Below the pieces are notes generated by a model. That model was not told the origin of the DNA, searched no databases, and saw nothing but the letters and a program-made list of their open reading frames with translations. This document shows, piece by piece, positions 1 through 8,943 of a stretch of DNA of 64,000 nucleotides (the first letter of the stretch is position 1; each line of letters opens with the position of its first letter). The translations under genes were made by a program, and so were the position numbers. Origin of the DNA: an uncultured Polaribacter sp. (lineage in GTDB: Bacteria > Bacteroidota > Bacteroidia > Flavobacteriales > Flavobacteriaceae); contig NZ_CANMFI010000002.1 in NCBI RefSeq assembly GCF_947497125.1, positions 288,748-352,747 on the forward strand, read 5' to 3'.

Positions 1-132
1 AAGATTGCTAGAACTTACAACATCATGGCTACACCAACCTATTTTGTTCTAGATAAAGACAAAAAAATTATTGCAAAACCAGCGGAGTTAGAAGATTTAA
101 AACTATTTATAGAAGGAGTTTCAGAAAAATAA
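1..132 (+). CDS. Thioredoxin-like (TlpA/thioredoxin-fold) protein, C-terminal fragment
   Basis: The window opens inside an open frame that reads 43 residues to a TAA stop. The fragment contains MATPTYFVLDKD, which looks like the cis-proline loop (T-P-T-Y-F) and following beta strand of thioredoxin-fold proteins, and it ends in a short acidic helix. The CxxC active site and any signal peptide lie upstream of the window and cannot be checked. Such proteins in this family usually act as periplasmic or lipid-anchored thiol-disulfide oxidoreductases. It converges on yraN with only 4 bases between the stop codons. The fold assignment is fairly safe; the exact subfamily is not. Confidence 0.6.
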   Translation, partial: KIARTYNIMATPTYFVLDKDKKIIAKPAELEDLKLFIEGVSEK

Positions 133-136
133 ACAC

Positions 137-496
137 TTAAAAATATAAAAAAGCATCTTTTAAATGTGTAATCTCTATATTGTTTTTTTGATGTAAAATA
201 GCAACAATATCAAACCGCACCTCTGCGTCTACATCTCTTTGAACTACATAATAATCCATTGCAGAAACCATTAGCTTTATTTTTTTAGCATTAACAGCGT
301 CTTGCGGGTCTTGAAAATAATCTGAAGACCGTGTTTTTACTTCTATAGCAGCTAAAATTTGACCTTTTTGAGCAATAATATCTATTTCGGCTTTTAAATA
401 ACGATAGTTGGTTTCTAAAATTTTATAGCCTTTTTTTATTAAAAAATCAACCGCAATTTTTTCGCCTTCTTTACCAAGTTCATTGTGTTGTGCCAT
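137..496 (-). CDS. YraN family (UPF0102) putative endonuclease
   Basis: A 119-residue protein of the usual length for the UPF0102/YraN family. Visible family marks are the N-terminal GKEGEKIAVDFL helix, GYKILETNYR, AEIDIIAQ and the later AIEVKTR. The E-I-D and E-V-K-T-R residues form the PD-(D/E)XK-like nuclease core. The family is thought to bind or cut branched DNA, but its physiological role is poorly known. It lies 2 bases downstream of the LD-carboxypeptidase gene on the same strand, so the two are probably co-transcribed. The product is predicted to be cytoplasmic, and nothing in the sequence suggests damage. Confidence 0.85.
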   Translation of the reverse strand: MAQHNELGKEGEKIAVDFLIKKGYKILETNYRYLKAEIDIIAQKGQILAAIEVKTRSSDYFQDPQDAVNAKKIKLMVSAMDYYVVQRDVDAEVRFDIVAILHQKNNIEITHLKDAFLYF

Positions 497-498
497 TC

Positions 499-1494
499 TT
501 AATTTTTAGAAAAATCTAGCAAACAATCTTCCATATCAACCTCTAAAGATACTTCTCTACCAAAAATTAAAGCTCTATTGTCGGGTTCGTGACCTGCCGG
601 AAAGTTGAATAAAACGGGTATATCTTTAGGAATGGCTTCTAAAATTAATTGCTCTACAGAACTACCCCAATTAGTAGAATTCTTTTTAATTAAAGACAGG
701 TCTCCAATAATAACAGCCTTAACTTTGGTAAAATAACCTGCACGTTTTAAGCTTTGCAACATTCTATCTATCGAGTATTTGTATTCGCCAACTTCTTCAA
801 TAAAAAGAATTTTATTATCAGTATTTAATTGACTTTCAGAACCTAACATAGACGCTAATATGGCTAAATTACCTCCTATTAATTGTCCTTTTAATTCGTT
901 AATGTTTAACTGGCCTTTTCTATTGACTTCTTTATCTGTAAAGGCGTAACTTAATGTTTCTCCAAAAAGTGCTTTCTTAAAACTTGCAATGGTATTGGTA
1001 GTTTCGGCTGGTTTTTCTTCTAAGCTGGTAGCCATCATTGCATGCAAGGTTTCGAAACCTAAATGATGAATATGGTTGTGAAAAGCGGTAATATCAGAAT
1101 AACCAATTACCCATTTTGGATTTTTTTTAAATTTTGAAAAATCTAACTTATCAAGTATTCTTACAGAGCCATATCCGCCTCTTGCAGCCCAAATAGCTTT
1201 GATATTTTTAGCATCTAATGCATCTTGAAAATCTTGACAACGCTCTGCATCAGTACCAGAAAAATGATTATTTTGGTTGAATAAATTTTTACCTAAAACA
1301 ACTTTTAAACCCCAACTTTCTAATAATTTTTTAGCTTTTTCTATGGTTGCAGCTCTACCTTTTAAAATTCCTGCAGGTGCAACAATCGCAATTGTATCTC
1401 CTTTTTTTAGATATGGAGGCGCGGTTAATTTTTCTTGAGCATTTGTTATTAAAAAACTCAATAAAAGTAAAAGTGTACTTATTCTATTTTTCAT
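499..1494 (-). CDS. LD-carboxypeptidase, peptidase family S66 (LdcA/MccF-like)
   Basis: A 331-residue protein with a cleavable signal peptide (positively charged start, leucine-rich core, cut probably after ITNAQ near residue 20), so it is exported. Family S66 hydrolyses the L,D bond of murein tetrapeptides or related substrates. The nucleophile Ser lies near residue 133 in GYSDIT, preceded by AARGGYGS. The Glu of the triad is expected in the FIEEVGEY segment and the His in GHEPDN near residue 300. The mature enzyme is of normal family length. An exported form suggests recycling or trimming of peptidoglycan in the periplasm; substrate choice between murein and other peptides is inference. First gene of a probable two-gene unit with yraN. 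Confidence 0.88.
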   Translation of the reverse strand: MKNRISTLLLLLSFLITNAQEKLTAPPYLKKGDTIAIVAPAGILKGRAATIEKAKKLLESWGLKVVLGKNLFNQNNHFSGTDAERCQDFQDALDAKNIKAIWAARGGYGSVRILDKLDFSKFKKNPKWVIGYSDITAFHNHIHHLGFETLHAMMATSLEEKPAETTNTIASFKKALFGETLSYAFTDKEVNRKGQLNINELKGQLIGGNLAILASMLGSESQLNTDNKILFIEEVGEYKYSIDRMLQSLKRAGYFTKVKAVIIGDLSLIKKNSTNWGSSVEQLILEAIPKDIPVLFNFPAGHEPDNRALIFGREVSLEVDMEDCLLDFSKN

Positions 1495-1640
1495 TTCTAT
1501 ATATTTTGTACCAACCCAAACCTACCGTAAAACCAATAGAAGTTTCTTTAAAGCAGGTCTTTTTCTTATCAATAGCTGTCTAAAAATAGACTTATTGTAA
1601 ATGTAGTAAAAAACCATGGCTTTTAAAAGGCTCTTTTTTG

Positions 1641-1648
1641 TACTTTTG
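1641..1648 (+). promoter_or_regulatory. Bacteroidetes -7 promoter element for metG
   Basis: TACTTTTG matches the Bacteroidetes -7 consensus TAnnTTTG and lies 38 bases before the metG ATG. No convincing TTG -33 element is seen at the usual spacing. Its presence supports starting metG at 1686 rather than at the upstream in-frame TTG at 1638. Confidence 0.5.
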
Positions 1649-1685
1649 CGCTACATTTTTTGTACCTAAAATTAAGAGAAACACT

Positions 1686-3755
1686 ATGAGTGCTCCAAAA
1701 AGATATACAATTACAGCAGCTTTACCCTACACAAATGGCCCTATACATATTGGGCATTTAGCAGGTGTGTACGTTCCGGCAGATATTTATGCGCGTTATT
1801 TGCGTTTAACAGGCAAAGATGTTGCCTATATTTCTGGTTCTGATGAACATGGTGCAGCCATACCAATGAGGGCAAAGAAAGAAGGTGTTTCTCCGCAAGT
1901 TATTATTGATAAATACCACACAATTATTAAAAAATCTTTCGAAGATTTTGGGATCTCTTTTGATAATTATTCTAGAACTTCTGCGCAAGTACATCACGAA
2001 ACTGCTTCAGAATTCTTTACAAAAATGTACAATGATGGTGAGTTTGTAGAAGAGGTTTCTGCACAATTATACGATGCAGAAGCAGATCAATTTCTTGCAG
2101 ATAGGTTTGTGGTAGGAACTTGTCCGAAATGTGGATTCGAAGAAAGTTACGGAGACCAATGCGAAAGTTGTGGTACCTCTCATAACGCAACAGATTTAAT
2201 CAATCCAAAATCTTCTATTACCGGAAATACTCCTACCATTAAAGAAACAAAACACTGGTTTTTACCTTTAGACAAACATGAAACATTTTTAAGAGAATGG
2301 ATTTTAGAGGGTCATAAAAAAGACTGGAAACCAAATGTATATGGTCAGGTAAAAAGTTGGATTGATGACGGATTAAGACCTAGAGCCGTAACTAGAGATT
2401 TAGATTGGGGCATACCTGTACCCTTAAAAGATGCAGACGGAAAAGTGTTGTATGTTTGGTTTGATGCGCCAATTGGCTACATTTCATCAACCAAAGAATG
2501 GGCAGAAAGAGAAGGTAAAAACTGGGAAGATTACTGGAAAAAAGACGATACAAAATTGGTGCATTTTATTGGGAAAGACAATATTGTTTTTCACTGTATT
2601 ATTTTCCCGAGTATGTTAAAAGCGCATGGTGATTATATTTTACCAGACAATGTACCTGCTAACGAGTTTTTAAATTTAGAAGGCAATAAATTATCAACTT
2701 CTAAAAATTGGGCTGTTTGGTTGCACGAATATTTAGAAGAATTTCCTGATCAGCAAGATATTTTGCGTTATACATTAACTGCAAATGCACCAGAAAGTAA
2801 AGACAACGATTTTACTTGGAAAGATTTTCAGGCAAAAAACAACAACGAATTGGTGGCTATTTTTGGCAACTTTATAAACAGAGTTGTAGTTTTAACCAAC
2901 AAATATTACACAGGAATTATACCTACACCTAACGATTTTACAGAAGTAGATGAAGATGTTTTAGCTGCTTTAAAAGAATTTCCGAACACGATTGGAAAAT
3001 CTATACAAAGATATCGTTTTAGAGAAGCAAGCCAAGAATTAATGAATTTGGCAAGACTAGGAAACAAGTATTTAGCAGATGAAGAACCCTGGAAAGTAAT
3101 AAAAACAGATGCAGATCGAGTGCAAACAATTATGTACGTTGCGCTACAAATTTCAGCTGCATTAGCGGTTTTATCTGAGCCATTTATTCCTTTTACTGCT
3201 AGCAAACTAAAGGGTATTTTAAATATGAATAGTGATGTTTTAAAAAATTCTTTAACTTGGAAAGAAGTTAGTGAAAAAGACATTTTAATTCCTGCAAATC
3301 ATCAAATAAATAAAGCAGCGTTGTTGTTTTCTAAAATTGAAGACCAAACAATAGCGACTCAAATAGAAAAATTGGAAGCAACAAAAATTGCCAACGAACA
3401 AGAAAACAAAGTTATAGAGCCACAAAAAGAAACGATAGAGTTTGACGATTTTACCAAATTAGACATTAGAATTGGTACTATTTTAGAGGCTGAAAAAGTA
3501 GCGAAAACTAAAAAGTTGTTAAAATTAAAAGTTGATGTTGGTATCGATACAAGAACCATTGTTTCTGGTATTGCAGAGAGTTTTTCTCCTGAAGATATTA
3601 TAGGTCAACAAGTATCTGTTTTGGTAAATTTAGCACCCAGAAAAATACGTGGTGTAGAAAGCCAAGGAATGATTTTAATGACCGATACACCCGATGGTAA
3701 ATTGGCTTTTATGGAGCCTGAAAAAGCGGTAAAAAACGGACAACAAGTTAGTTAA
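1686..3755 (+). CDS. metG: Methionyl-tRNA synthetase
   Basis: A 689-residue class I synthetase that charges tRNA-Met in the cytoplasm. The start is the ATG at 1686 ([10 protein letters not shown]). An upstream in-frame TTG at 1638 precedes the likely -7 promoter box and gives no family-like sequence. HIGH lies at residues 21-24. A zinc knuckle with two CxxC pairs (CPKCG, CESCG) sits near residue 150. The KMSKS-like loop reads KLSTS. The last 100 residues, after a lysine/glutamate-rich linker, form the EMAP-II-like tRNA-binding OB fold ([26 protein letters not shown]) found in the long dimeric MetG form. The next gene overlaps the stop by one base, so translation is probably coupled. Confidence 0.97.
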   Translation: MSAPKRYTITAALPYTNGPIHIGHLAGVYVPADIYARYLRLTGKDVAYISGSDEHGAAIPMRAKKEGVSPQVIIDKYHTIIKKSFEDFGISFDNYSRTSAQVHHETASEFFTKMYNDGEFVEEVSAQLYDAEADQFLADRFVVGTCPKCGFEESYGDQCESCGTSHNATDLINPKSSITGNTPTIKETKHWFLPLDKHETFLREWILEGHKKDWKPNVYGQVKSWIDDGLRPRAVTRDLDWGIPVPLKDADGKVLYVWFDAPIGYISSTKEWAEREGKNWEDYWKKDDTKLVHFIGKDNIVFHCIIFPSMLKAHGDYILPDNVPANEFLNLEGNKLSTSKNWAVWLHEYLEEFPDQQDILRYTLTANAPESKDNDFTWKDFQAKNNNELVAIFGNFINRVVVLTNKYYTGIIPTPNDFTEVDEDVLAALKEFPNTIGKSIQRYRFREASQELMNLARLGNKYLADEEPWKVIKTDADRVQTIMYVALQISAALAVLSEPFIPFTASKLKGILNMNSDVLKNSLTWKEVSEKDILIPANHQINKAALLFSKIEDQTIATQIEKLEATKIANEQENKVIEPQKETIEFDDFTKLDIRIGTILEAEKVAKTKKLLKLKVDVGIDTRTIVSGIAESFSPEDIIGQQVSVLVNLAPRKIRGVESQGMILMTDTPDGKLAFMEPEKAVKNGQQVS

Positions 3756-4657
3756 TGCTAAAAATAGCATATCACCCAATTTACAAACATGAATTAAAAG
3801 AAGGACATCGTTTTCCTATGGAAAAATATGACCTTTTGCCTCAACAATTACTATACGAAGGAACTTGTAAAGAAGACAATTTCTTTACACCAGAAATAGC
3901 AGATAAAAGCCATTTTTTAACAGTACATGATTCTGATTATTTTTCTGATTTAGTAAATGGTACGCTTTCTCAAAAAGCAGCGCGTAAAATTGGTTTTCCG
4001 TTATCAGAAACTCTAATTAAAAGAGAAATGATTATTGCAGACGGCACTATCAAAGCATCAGAATTTGCTTTAAAAAACGGAATTGCAATGAATATTGCTG
4101 GTGGTACACACCATGCGTTTTCTAATAGAGGCGAAGCTTTTTGTATGTTAAACGACCAAGCCATTGGTGCAAAATATCTTCAAAACAAAGGCCTTGTAAA
4201 TAAGGTTTTAATGATAGATTTAGATGTACATCAAGGCAACGGAACTGCAGAAATTTTTAAAAATGATGCTACCGTTTTTACATTTTCTATGCACGGTAAA
4301 AGTAACTATCCTTTTAAAAAAGAAATATCTGACTTAGATATTGCCATAGAGAACGATGCAAAAGACTTAGAGTATTTATCAATTTTAAAAGAAACTTTAC
4401 CAAAACTCATCCAGCAAGAAAAACCAGATTTTATTTATTATTTATGTGGTGTAGATGTTTTAGAAACAGATAAACTAGGCAAAATTTCGCTAACCATAAA
4501 TGGTTGTAAAGAAAGAGATCGGTTTGTTTTACAAACGTGCTTCAAAAATAAAATTCCGGTTATGTGCTCTATGGGTGGCGGATATTCACCAGACATAAAA
4601 ACGATTGTAAATGCACATGCAAATACGTTTAGACTTGCTCAAGAATTGTATTTTTAA
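3755..4657 (+). CDS. Histone deacetylase family (AcuC/HDAC-like) deacetylase
   Basis: A 300-residue zinc-dependent deacetylase of the class II-like bacterial HDAC family. It shows the paired histidines GGTHHAF (119-120), the metal ligands DLDVH (155-159) followed by GNGTAEIF, a third acidic ligand region at YLCGVDVLETD, and the glycine loop MGGGYSPD near the C-terminus. No signal peptide is present, so it acts in the cytoplasm. Substrates could be acetylated lysines, polyamines or other small amides; the sequence does not decide. The ATG shares its first base with the last base of the metG stop codon (TAATG), which suggests translational coupling to metG. Confidence 0.88.
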   Translation: MLKIAYHPIYKHELKEGHRFPMEKYDLLPQQLLYEGTCKEDNFFTPEIADKSHFLTVHDSDYFSDLVNGTLSQKAARKIGFPLSETLIKREMIIADGTIKASEFALKNGIAMNIAGGTHHAFSNRGEAFCMLNDQAIGAKYLQNKGLVNKVLMIDLDVHQGNGTAEIFKNDATVFTFSMHGKSNYPFKKEISDLDIAIENDAKDLEYLSILKETLPKLIQQEKPDFIYYLCGVDVLETDKLGKISLTINGCKERDRFVLQTCFKNKIPVMCSMGGGYSPDIKTIVNAHANTFRLAQELYF

Positions 4658-4749
4658 AAAAGACAAGTAATGTAAATTATTTATAAAACAAGCATCTTTT
4701 TAATAGTGAATTGGCATAGTTTTTGTTAATTTATAATTAAAAAAATAAT

Positions 4750-7137
4750 ATGCAGCTAAAAGAAAAAAAGTATTTCAGACCTATTGTATTAATATTATTA
4801 ATCTCTCAATTCTATAGCTCTGCACAAGAGTTATATAAAGAAAAAAATATTGATACGGCTTTCTATCAATTTACACAAAAGCCTAGAGAAATTGCATACG
4901 TTCACTTAAATAAATCTACTTATATCGTAAATGAAGATATCGGCTTTACTGCATATCTTTTTAGTAAAAATGATAAGAAACTGTCTTTAGCGACAAAAAA
5001 TCTTTACTGCGTAATTAAAGATAAAAATAACACAACAGTAAAAGAACAATTGTTAGAAGTAAAAAATGGAGTTGCAAACAACCTTTTTAAAATAGACTCT
5101 TTATTTTATTCTGGAGAATATACTTTTTTGGCCTACACAAATTGGATGAAAAATTTTAATGAACAAAACTTTTTTGCTTCCTCTTTTAATGTAATAGACC
5201 CAAATAAAACAAAAAGTATAGAGAATGAAAGTATTTCTAACCAAATAGATGCTCAATTTTTACCAGAAAGCGGTCACTTACTTTATAACATTAGAAACAC
5301 AGTTGGAGTTATTTTAAAAAACAAACTTGGCTACGGTGTACCAAATGTTACTGGTGATATTATTGATGAAAAAAACGAAGTAATTACCTCTTTTAAAGTT
5401 AATGAACTTGGTATAGGTAGGTTTTCTATTGTTCCAGAAAAAAACAAAAGCTACACTGCTAAAATTACATGTAATGACGAAACTAGTATTTATAAATTAG
5501 ATAAAATAGCACAAAATGGTATTATTCTATCTGCTATTCAGAAAAGAGGCGATGTCATAATTTCAATAAAAACAAATAATTTTACATTTAAAAACTTACA
5601 AAATGATAGCTATAAAGTAACACTTCATAACGGAACTAGTGTTACTTCATTTCCTTTTGACTTTACTGAAAAAACAGTTACCAAAATCTTTAAAAATGAA
5701 AATTTAACTCCTGGTATTAATATTTTTACTCTTTTTGATGAAAATAATAACCCAATTGCAGAAAGAATGGTTTTTAACCATGAAGGTATTAAGATTGCAA
5801 AGGCCAGTGCAATTAAAGTAAAAAAGAGATCAGATTCTTTGGCAATCTCATTTACCTATAAAAATGTAGATACTACAGCCTTAAACAATTTTAGCATTTC
5901 TGTATTGCCTTTAAAAACAAAAAGTTATACTCAACAACAAAATATTCTTTCTCAAACCTATCTACAACCTTATATAAAAGGCGCTATCGAAAATCCGCAA
6001 TTTTACTTTAAGGACAATAGCAACGCTACAAAATATTATCTAGACAATTTACTATTAACACAAGGTTGGAGCAGCTATTCTTGGTATCATATATTTAATA
6101 GTTCGGCTAATTTAAATCACTTTTTTGAAAAAGGAATTACCTTAAAAGCTACAATAAACAATCCGTTAGGTAGTAAATATGTAATTTATAGTGGTAACAG
6201 TAGAAAGCCAAATTATTATGTTTTAAATAAAAATGAAAACGAATTTTTGGCAACAGATCTTTTTCCAAATTCAGAGGAGAGCATTAGAATATCTAAAATA
6301 GAAAATAAAGGAAAATTAGTACCCGCTAGATTGTATCCACAATTTTACCCAAACAATATACCAGAATTAAATAAAGAATATACCTTATTTAAAGATACGC
6401 AAAACATTGTCGTGGAAGAAAACACCATGAATAATGAAACACTTATAACCAACTCTATAAATGAAGTACAAGAAATAGATGAGGTAATTATAAAAGCGAA
6501 TTTAGAGGAAAGAAGAATTGAGAAAATAAAAAGTAAGTCTTTTGGTAGAGCTGTAATTTTAAGCGATGCCGACAGAAAAGAAGGGGCAAACTTAGCTACT
6601 TTTTTAAACGCCAGGGGGTTTAATGCTTTTGATGATTTGGCCGGTAACTTTAGTATTAAAGCTAGAGGTGCCATCTCTATTAATGCCGGAGATACCCCGG
6701 TAATTTATTTAGATGGAATGCAGCTTTTTGACTTTAGTATTTTATCTAATTTTGATATGTCTATTATTGATTACATAGAAGTAAATAGAAATGGATTCGG
6801 AGAAGGCATCCGAGGAGGTGCAGGAGTTGTTAAAATTTTTACAGACCCAAGTTTAACCGTTGTTAAAAATGATACTAAGAGCACACAAGAGTTTCAGTTT
6901 CCGGTTACTTTTAGCAAAGAAAAAATATATTACACCCCTAAATATCAAAACTACAATAGTTCTTTTTATAGATCTTATGGTGTAATCGATTGGTTACCTA
7001 TCAATAAAATTGATAATAAAAATAACATACAATTTAATATAGAAAACATACAATATAACAGTGTGAAAATATTTATTGAAGGTTATTCGAACGATGGTAC
7101 TTTTATTTCTGAGACCAAAGAAATTGTACTAGATTAA
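4750..7137 (+). CDS. Exported protein with macroglobulin-like and TonB plug domains but no beta-barrel
   Basis: A 795-residue exported protein whose signal peptide ends near SSAQ (about residue 26). The N-terminal part (about 45-130: IAYVHLNKSTYIVNEDIGF) resembles the MG2 domain of alpha-2-macroglobulin-like proteins and is followed by several beta-rich segments. A TonB-receptor plug-like domain is visible around residues 610-700 (ATFLNARGF, SIKARGAISINAG, PVIYLDGMQL, IDYIEVNRNG, GGAGVVKIFT). A TonB receptor would continue with a barrel of several hundred residues; here the protein ends about 90 residues later. This architecture is recurrent in Bacteroidetes, usually annotated only as a plug-domain protein. 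It probably works at the periplasmic or outer-membrane face; its partner is unknown. It stands alone, convergent with glpD. Confidence 0.75.
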   Translation: MQLKEKKYFRPIVLILLISQFYSSAQELYKEKNIDTAFYQFTQKPREIAYVHLNKSTYIVNEDIGFTAYLFSKNDKKLSLATKNLYCVIKDKNNTTVKEQLLEVKNGVANNLFKIDSLFYSGEYTFLAYTNWMKNFNEQNFFASSFNVIDPNKTKSIENESISNQIDAQFLPESGHLLYNIRNTVGVILKNKLGYGVPNVTGDIIDEKNEVITSFKVNELGIGRFSIVPEKNKSYTAKITCNDETSIYKLDKIAQNGIILSAIQKRGDVIISIKTNNFTFKNLQNDSYKVTLHNGTSVTSFPFDFTEKTVTKIFKNENLTPGINIFTLFDENNNPIAERMVFNHEGIKIAKASAIKVKKRSDSLAISFTYKNVDTTALNNFSISVLPLKTKSYTQQQNILSQTYLQPYIKGAIENPQFYFKDNSNATKYYLDNLLLTQGWSSYSWYHIFNSSANLNHFFEKGITLKATINNPLGSKYVIYSGNSRKPNYYVLNKNENEFLATDLFPNSEESIRISKIENKGKLVPARLYPQFYPNNIPELNKEYTLFKDTQNIVVEENTMNNETLITNSINEVQEIDEVIIKANLEERRIEKIKSKSFGRAVILSDADRKEGANLATFLNARGFNAFDDLAGNFSIKARGAISINAGDTPVIYLDGMQLFDFSILSNFDMSIIDYIEVNRNGFGEGIRGGAGVVKIFTDPSLTVVKNDTKSTQEFQFPVTFSKEKIYYTPKYQNYNSSFYRSYGVIDWLPINKIDNKNNIQFNIENIQYNSVKIFIEGYSNDGTFISETKEIVLD

Positions 7138-7161
7138 TTTTTTAACACATTAAAAGAGGTA

Positions 7162-8808
7162 TTACTCGAAAGTAACTGCCTCTTTTAAATTTTTATCTAA
7201 AGTACTTAAATGTATATCCGCAGTTTTATCATCCCAAAGAAACGTATTTTTAAACTCTTGTAGCACTATACTTTTATACTCTTTTACGCTAGGCATATCA
7301 AAAAACAATCTTCCTGTTCTTCTCATAAAAAAGTCGGTTGGTGTGCAAGCCATTTCGTAGTTTATAGTAAACCAAACTTCTGCTTTTATTAACCTTTGTT
7401 GTTGATTTTCATCTAATAGAGTATCAAATTTCTTTAAAATTACATCTGTTTGTTGCCCATAATTGTACACTAAATATTCTGCATCTTTTTGTGTAAAACC
7501 AACCTCTGCTATTCTATTGTAAATAGCATCTATATAACTTTTAACCTCTTTGTAGTTTTTAAATGCACTACCAGAAAGAACAATCTTCTTAGTCTTAATT
7601 TCTTTAAAATCTTTATCAAATCTACGTTTGTACTTTTTTGCAACTAAGTCTACAATACGTTCTGCCATTTTTCGATAGCCTGTAAGTTTGCCGCCAGCAA
7701 TTGAGATTAATTCTGTTTCTGAAACAAATAACTCGTCTTTTCTAGATAATTCTGATGCAGATTTACCCTCTTCATGTATTAACGGACGTAAACCAGCCCA
7801 AGAAGACTCTACATCATTTAAAGTTATATTAATTTCTGGAAACATATTGTTAACTGTAGAAATTAAATAAGTAGCATCTACCAAACTTGTGGCTACATTG
7901 TTTTTATCTTCTTGATAATTGGTGTCTGTAGTTCCGAAATAAGTAACTTTACCACGTGGTATTGCAAACATCATTCTACCATCTGGCACATCAAAATAAA
8001 CAGATTGCTTAACAGGTAATTTATCATGAGGCACCACTAAATGAACCCCTTTTGTTAAGTGTAATCTTTTACCTGTTTTAGATTGGTTTGTTTGCCTTAA
8101 TTCATCTACCCATGGACCTGTTGCATTTACAACATATTTTGCTTTAATAGAAAAACTTTTATCTGTAAACATATCTTTAACCTCTGCACCAACTACTCGG
8201 TTCTCTTTATAAATAAATGAAGTTGCCGCAGTATAATTTAAAATTGTTGCCTTATAATTTAAAGCCGTTTTTAACACTTCCATTGTCAATCTAGCATCAT
8301 CGGTTCTATATTCGGCATAATACCCTGCGCCATTTAAAATTTTATTTGGCAACAGTGGTTCTTGTTTTAAAGCTTCTTTTTTATTTAACATCTTTCGTTT
8401 GTCTTCCCCTTCTACAGATGCTAAAATATCATACACTTTTAAACCAATTGACGTAAGCCAAGAACCATAAGTTCCGCCTTCTATTAAAGGTAAAATCATT
8501 TTTTCTGGCACTACTAAATGCGGTGCTAAATCATGTACAATTGCACGCTCTGTACCTACTTCTTTTACCAACCAAAAGTCGAATTGTTTTAAATAACGTA
8601 ACCCTCCATGAATTAATTTTGTTGATTTACTTGAGGTACCAGAAGCAAAGTCGTCTTTTTCTATTAAAGCTACCTTCATTCCTCTAGAAGCCGCATCAAG
8701 AGCAATACCTGCACCTGTTATACCGCCACCAATTATTAGCAAATCGAACTCTGTCTCTTGTAAAGATGAAATGTTTTGTTTTCTATTTAGGTAAGAAAAA
8801 TTAATCAT
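7162..8808 (-). CDS. glpD: FAD-dependent glycerol-3-phosphate dehydrogenase/oxidase
   Basis: A 548-residue flavoenzyme that oxidises glycerol-3-phosphate to dihydroxyacetone phosphate and passes electrons to quinone or oxygen at the membrane. It has the N-terminal dinucleotide fold DLLIIGGGITGAGIALDA (about 22-40), the family motif SSKSTKLIHGGLRYL (about 59-75), the substrate-domain signature VVNATGPWVDEL, and the C-terminal IAGGKLTGYRKMAE that closes the FAD site. Length fits GlpD. No glpF or glpK lies nearby, so it is monocistronic here. A truncated gpsA (the biosynthetic counterpart) lies at the right edge of the window. Confidence 0.93.
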   Translation of the reverse strand: MINFSYLNRKQNISSLQETEFDLLIIGGGITGAGIALDAASRGMKVALIEKDDFASGTSSKSTKLIHGGLRYLKQFDFWLVKEVGTERAIVHDLAPHLVVPEKMILPLIEGGTYGSWLTSIGLKVYDILASVEGEDKRKMLNKKEALKQEPLLPNKILNGAGYYAEYRTDDARLTMEVLKTALNYKATILNYTAATSFIYKENRVVGAEVKDMFTDKSFSIKAKYVVNATGPWVDELRQTNQSKTGKRLHLTKGVHLVVPHDKLPVKQSVYFDVPDGRMMFAIPRGKVTYFGTTDTNYQEDKNNVATSLVDATYLISTVNNMFPEINITLNDVESSWAGLRPLIHEEGKSASELSRKDELFVSETELISIAGGKLTGYRKMAERIVDLVAKKYKRRFDKDFKEIKTKKIVLSGSAFKNYKEVKSYIDAIYNRIAEVGFTQKDAEYLVYNYGQQTDVILKKFDTLLDENQQQRLIKAEVWFTINYEMACTPTDFFMRRTGRLFFDMPSVKEYKSIVLQEFKNTFLWDDKTADIHLSTLDKNLKEAVTFE

Positions 8809-8943
8809 AGTCTACATTTATTTATAAAATTACTTCTTTGCAAAATATGAAATTTTAACTATACAATTTTACGAAAACACAAAAAATAGGGTTAAATTTT
8901 ACTTCTGAATTAGTAATTACTACCTTTATAAAAAAATATATTT

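Noticed and set aside
1347..1583. Small plus-strand frame over the LD-carboxypeptidase start
   Set aside because: It overlaps a confident gene on the other strand and encodes a low-complexity hydrophobic peptide with no family features.
1638..1685. Upstream TTG start for metG
   Set aside because: The extension crosses a -7 promoter box and is not family-like; [15 protein letters not shown] is the normal start.
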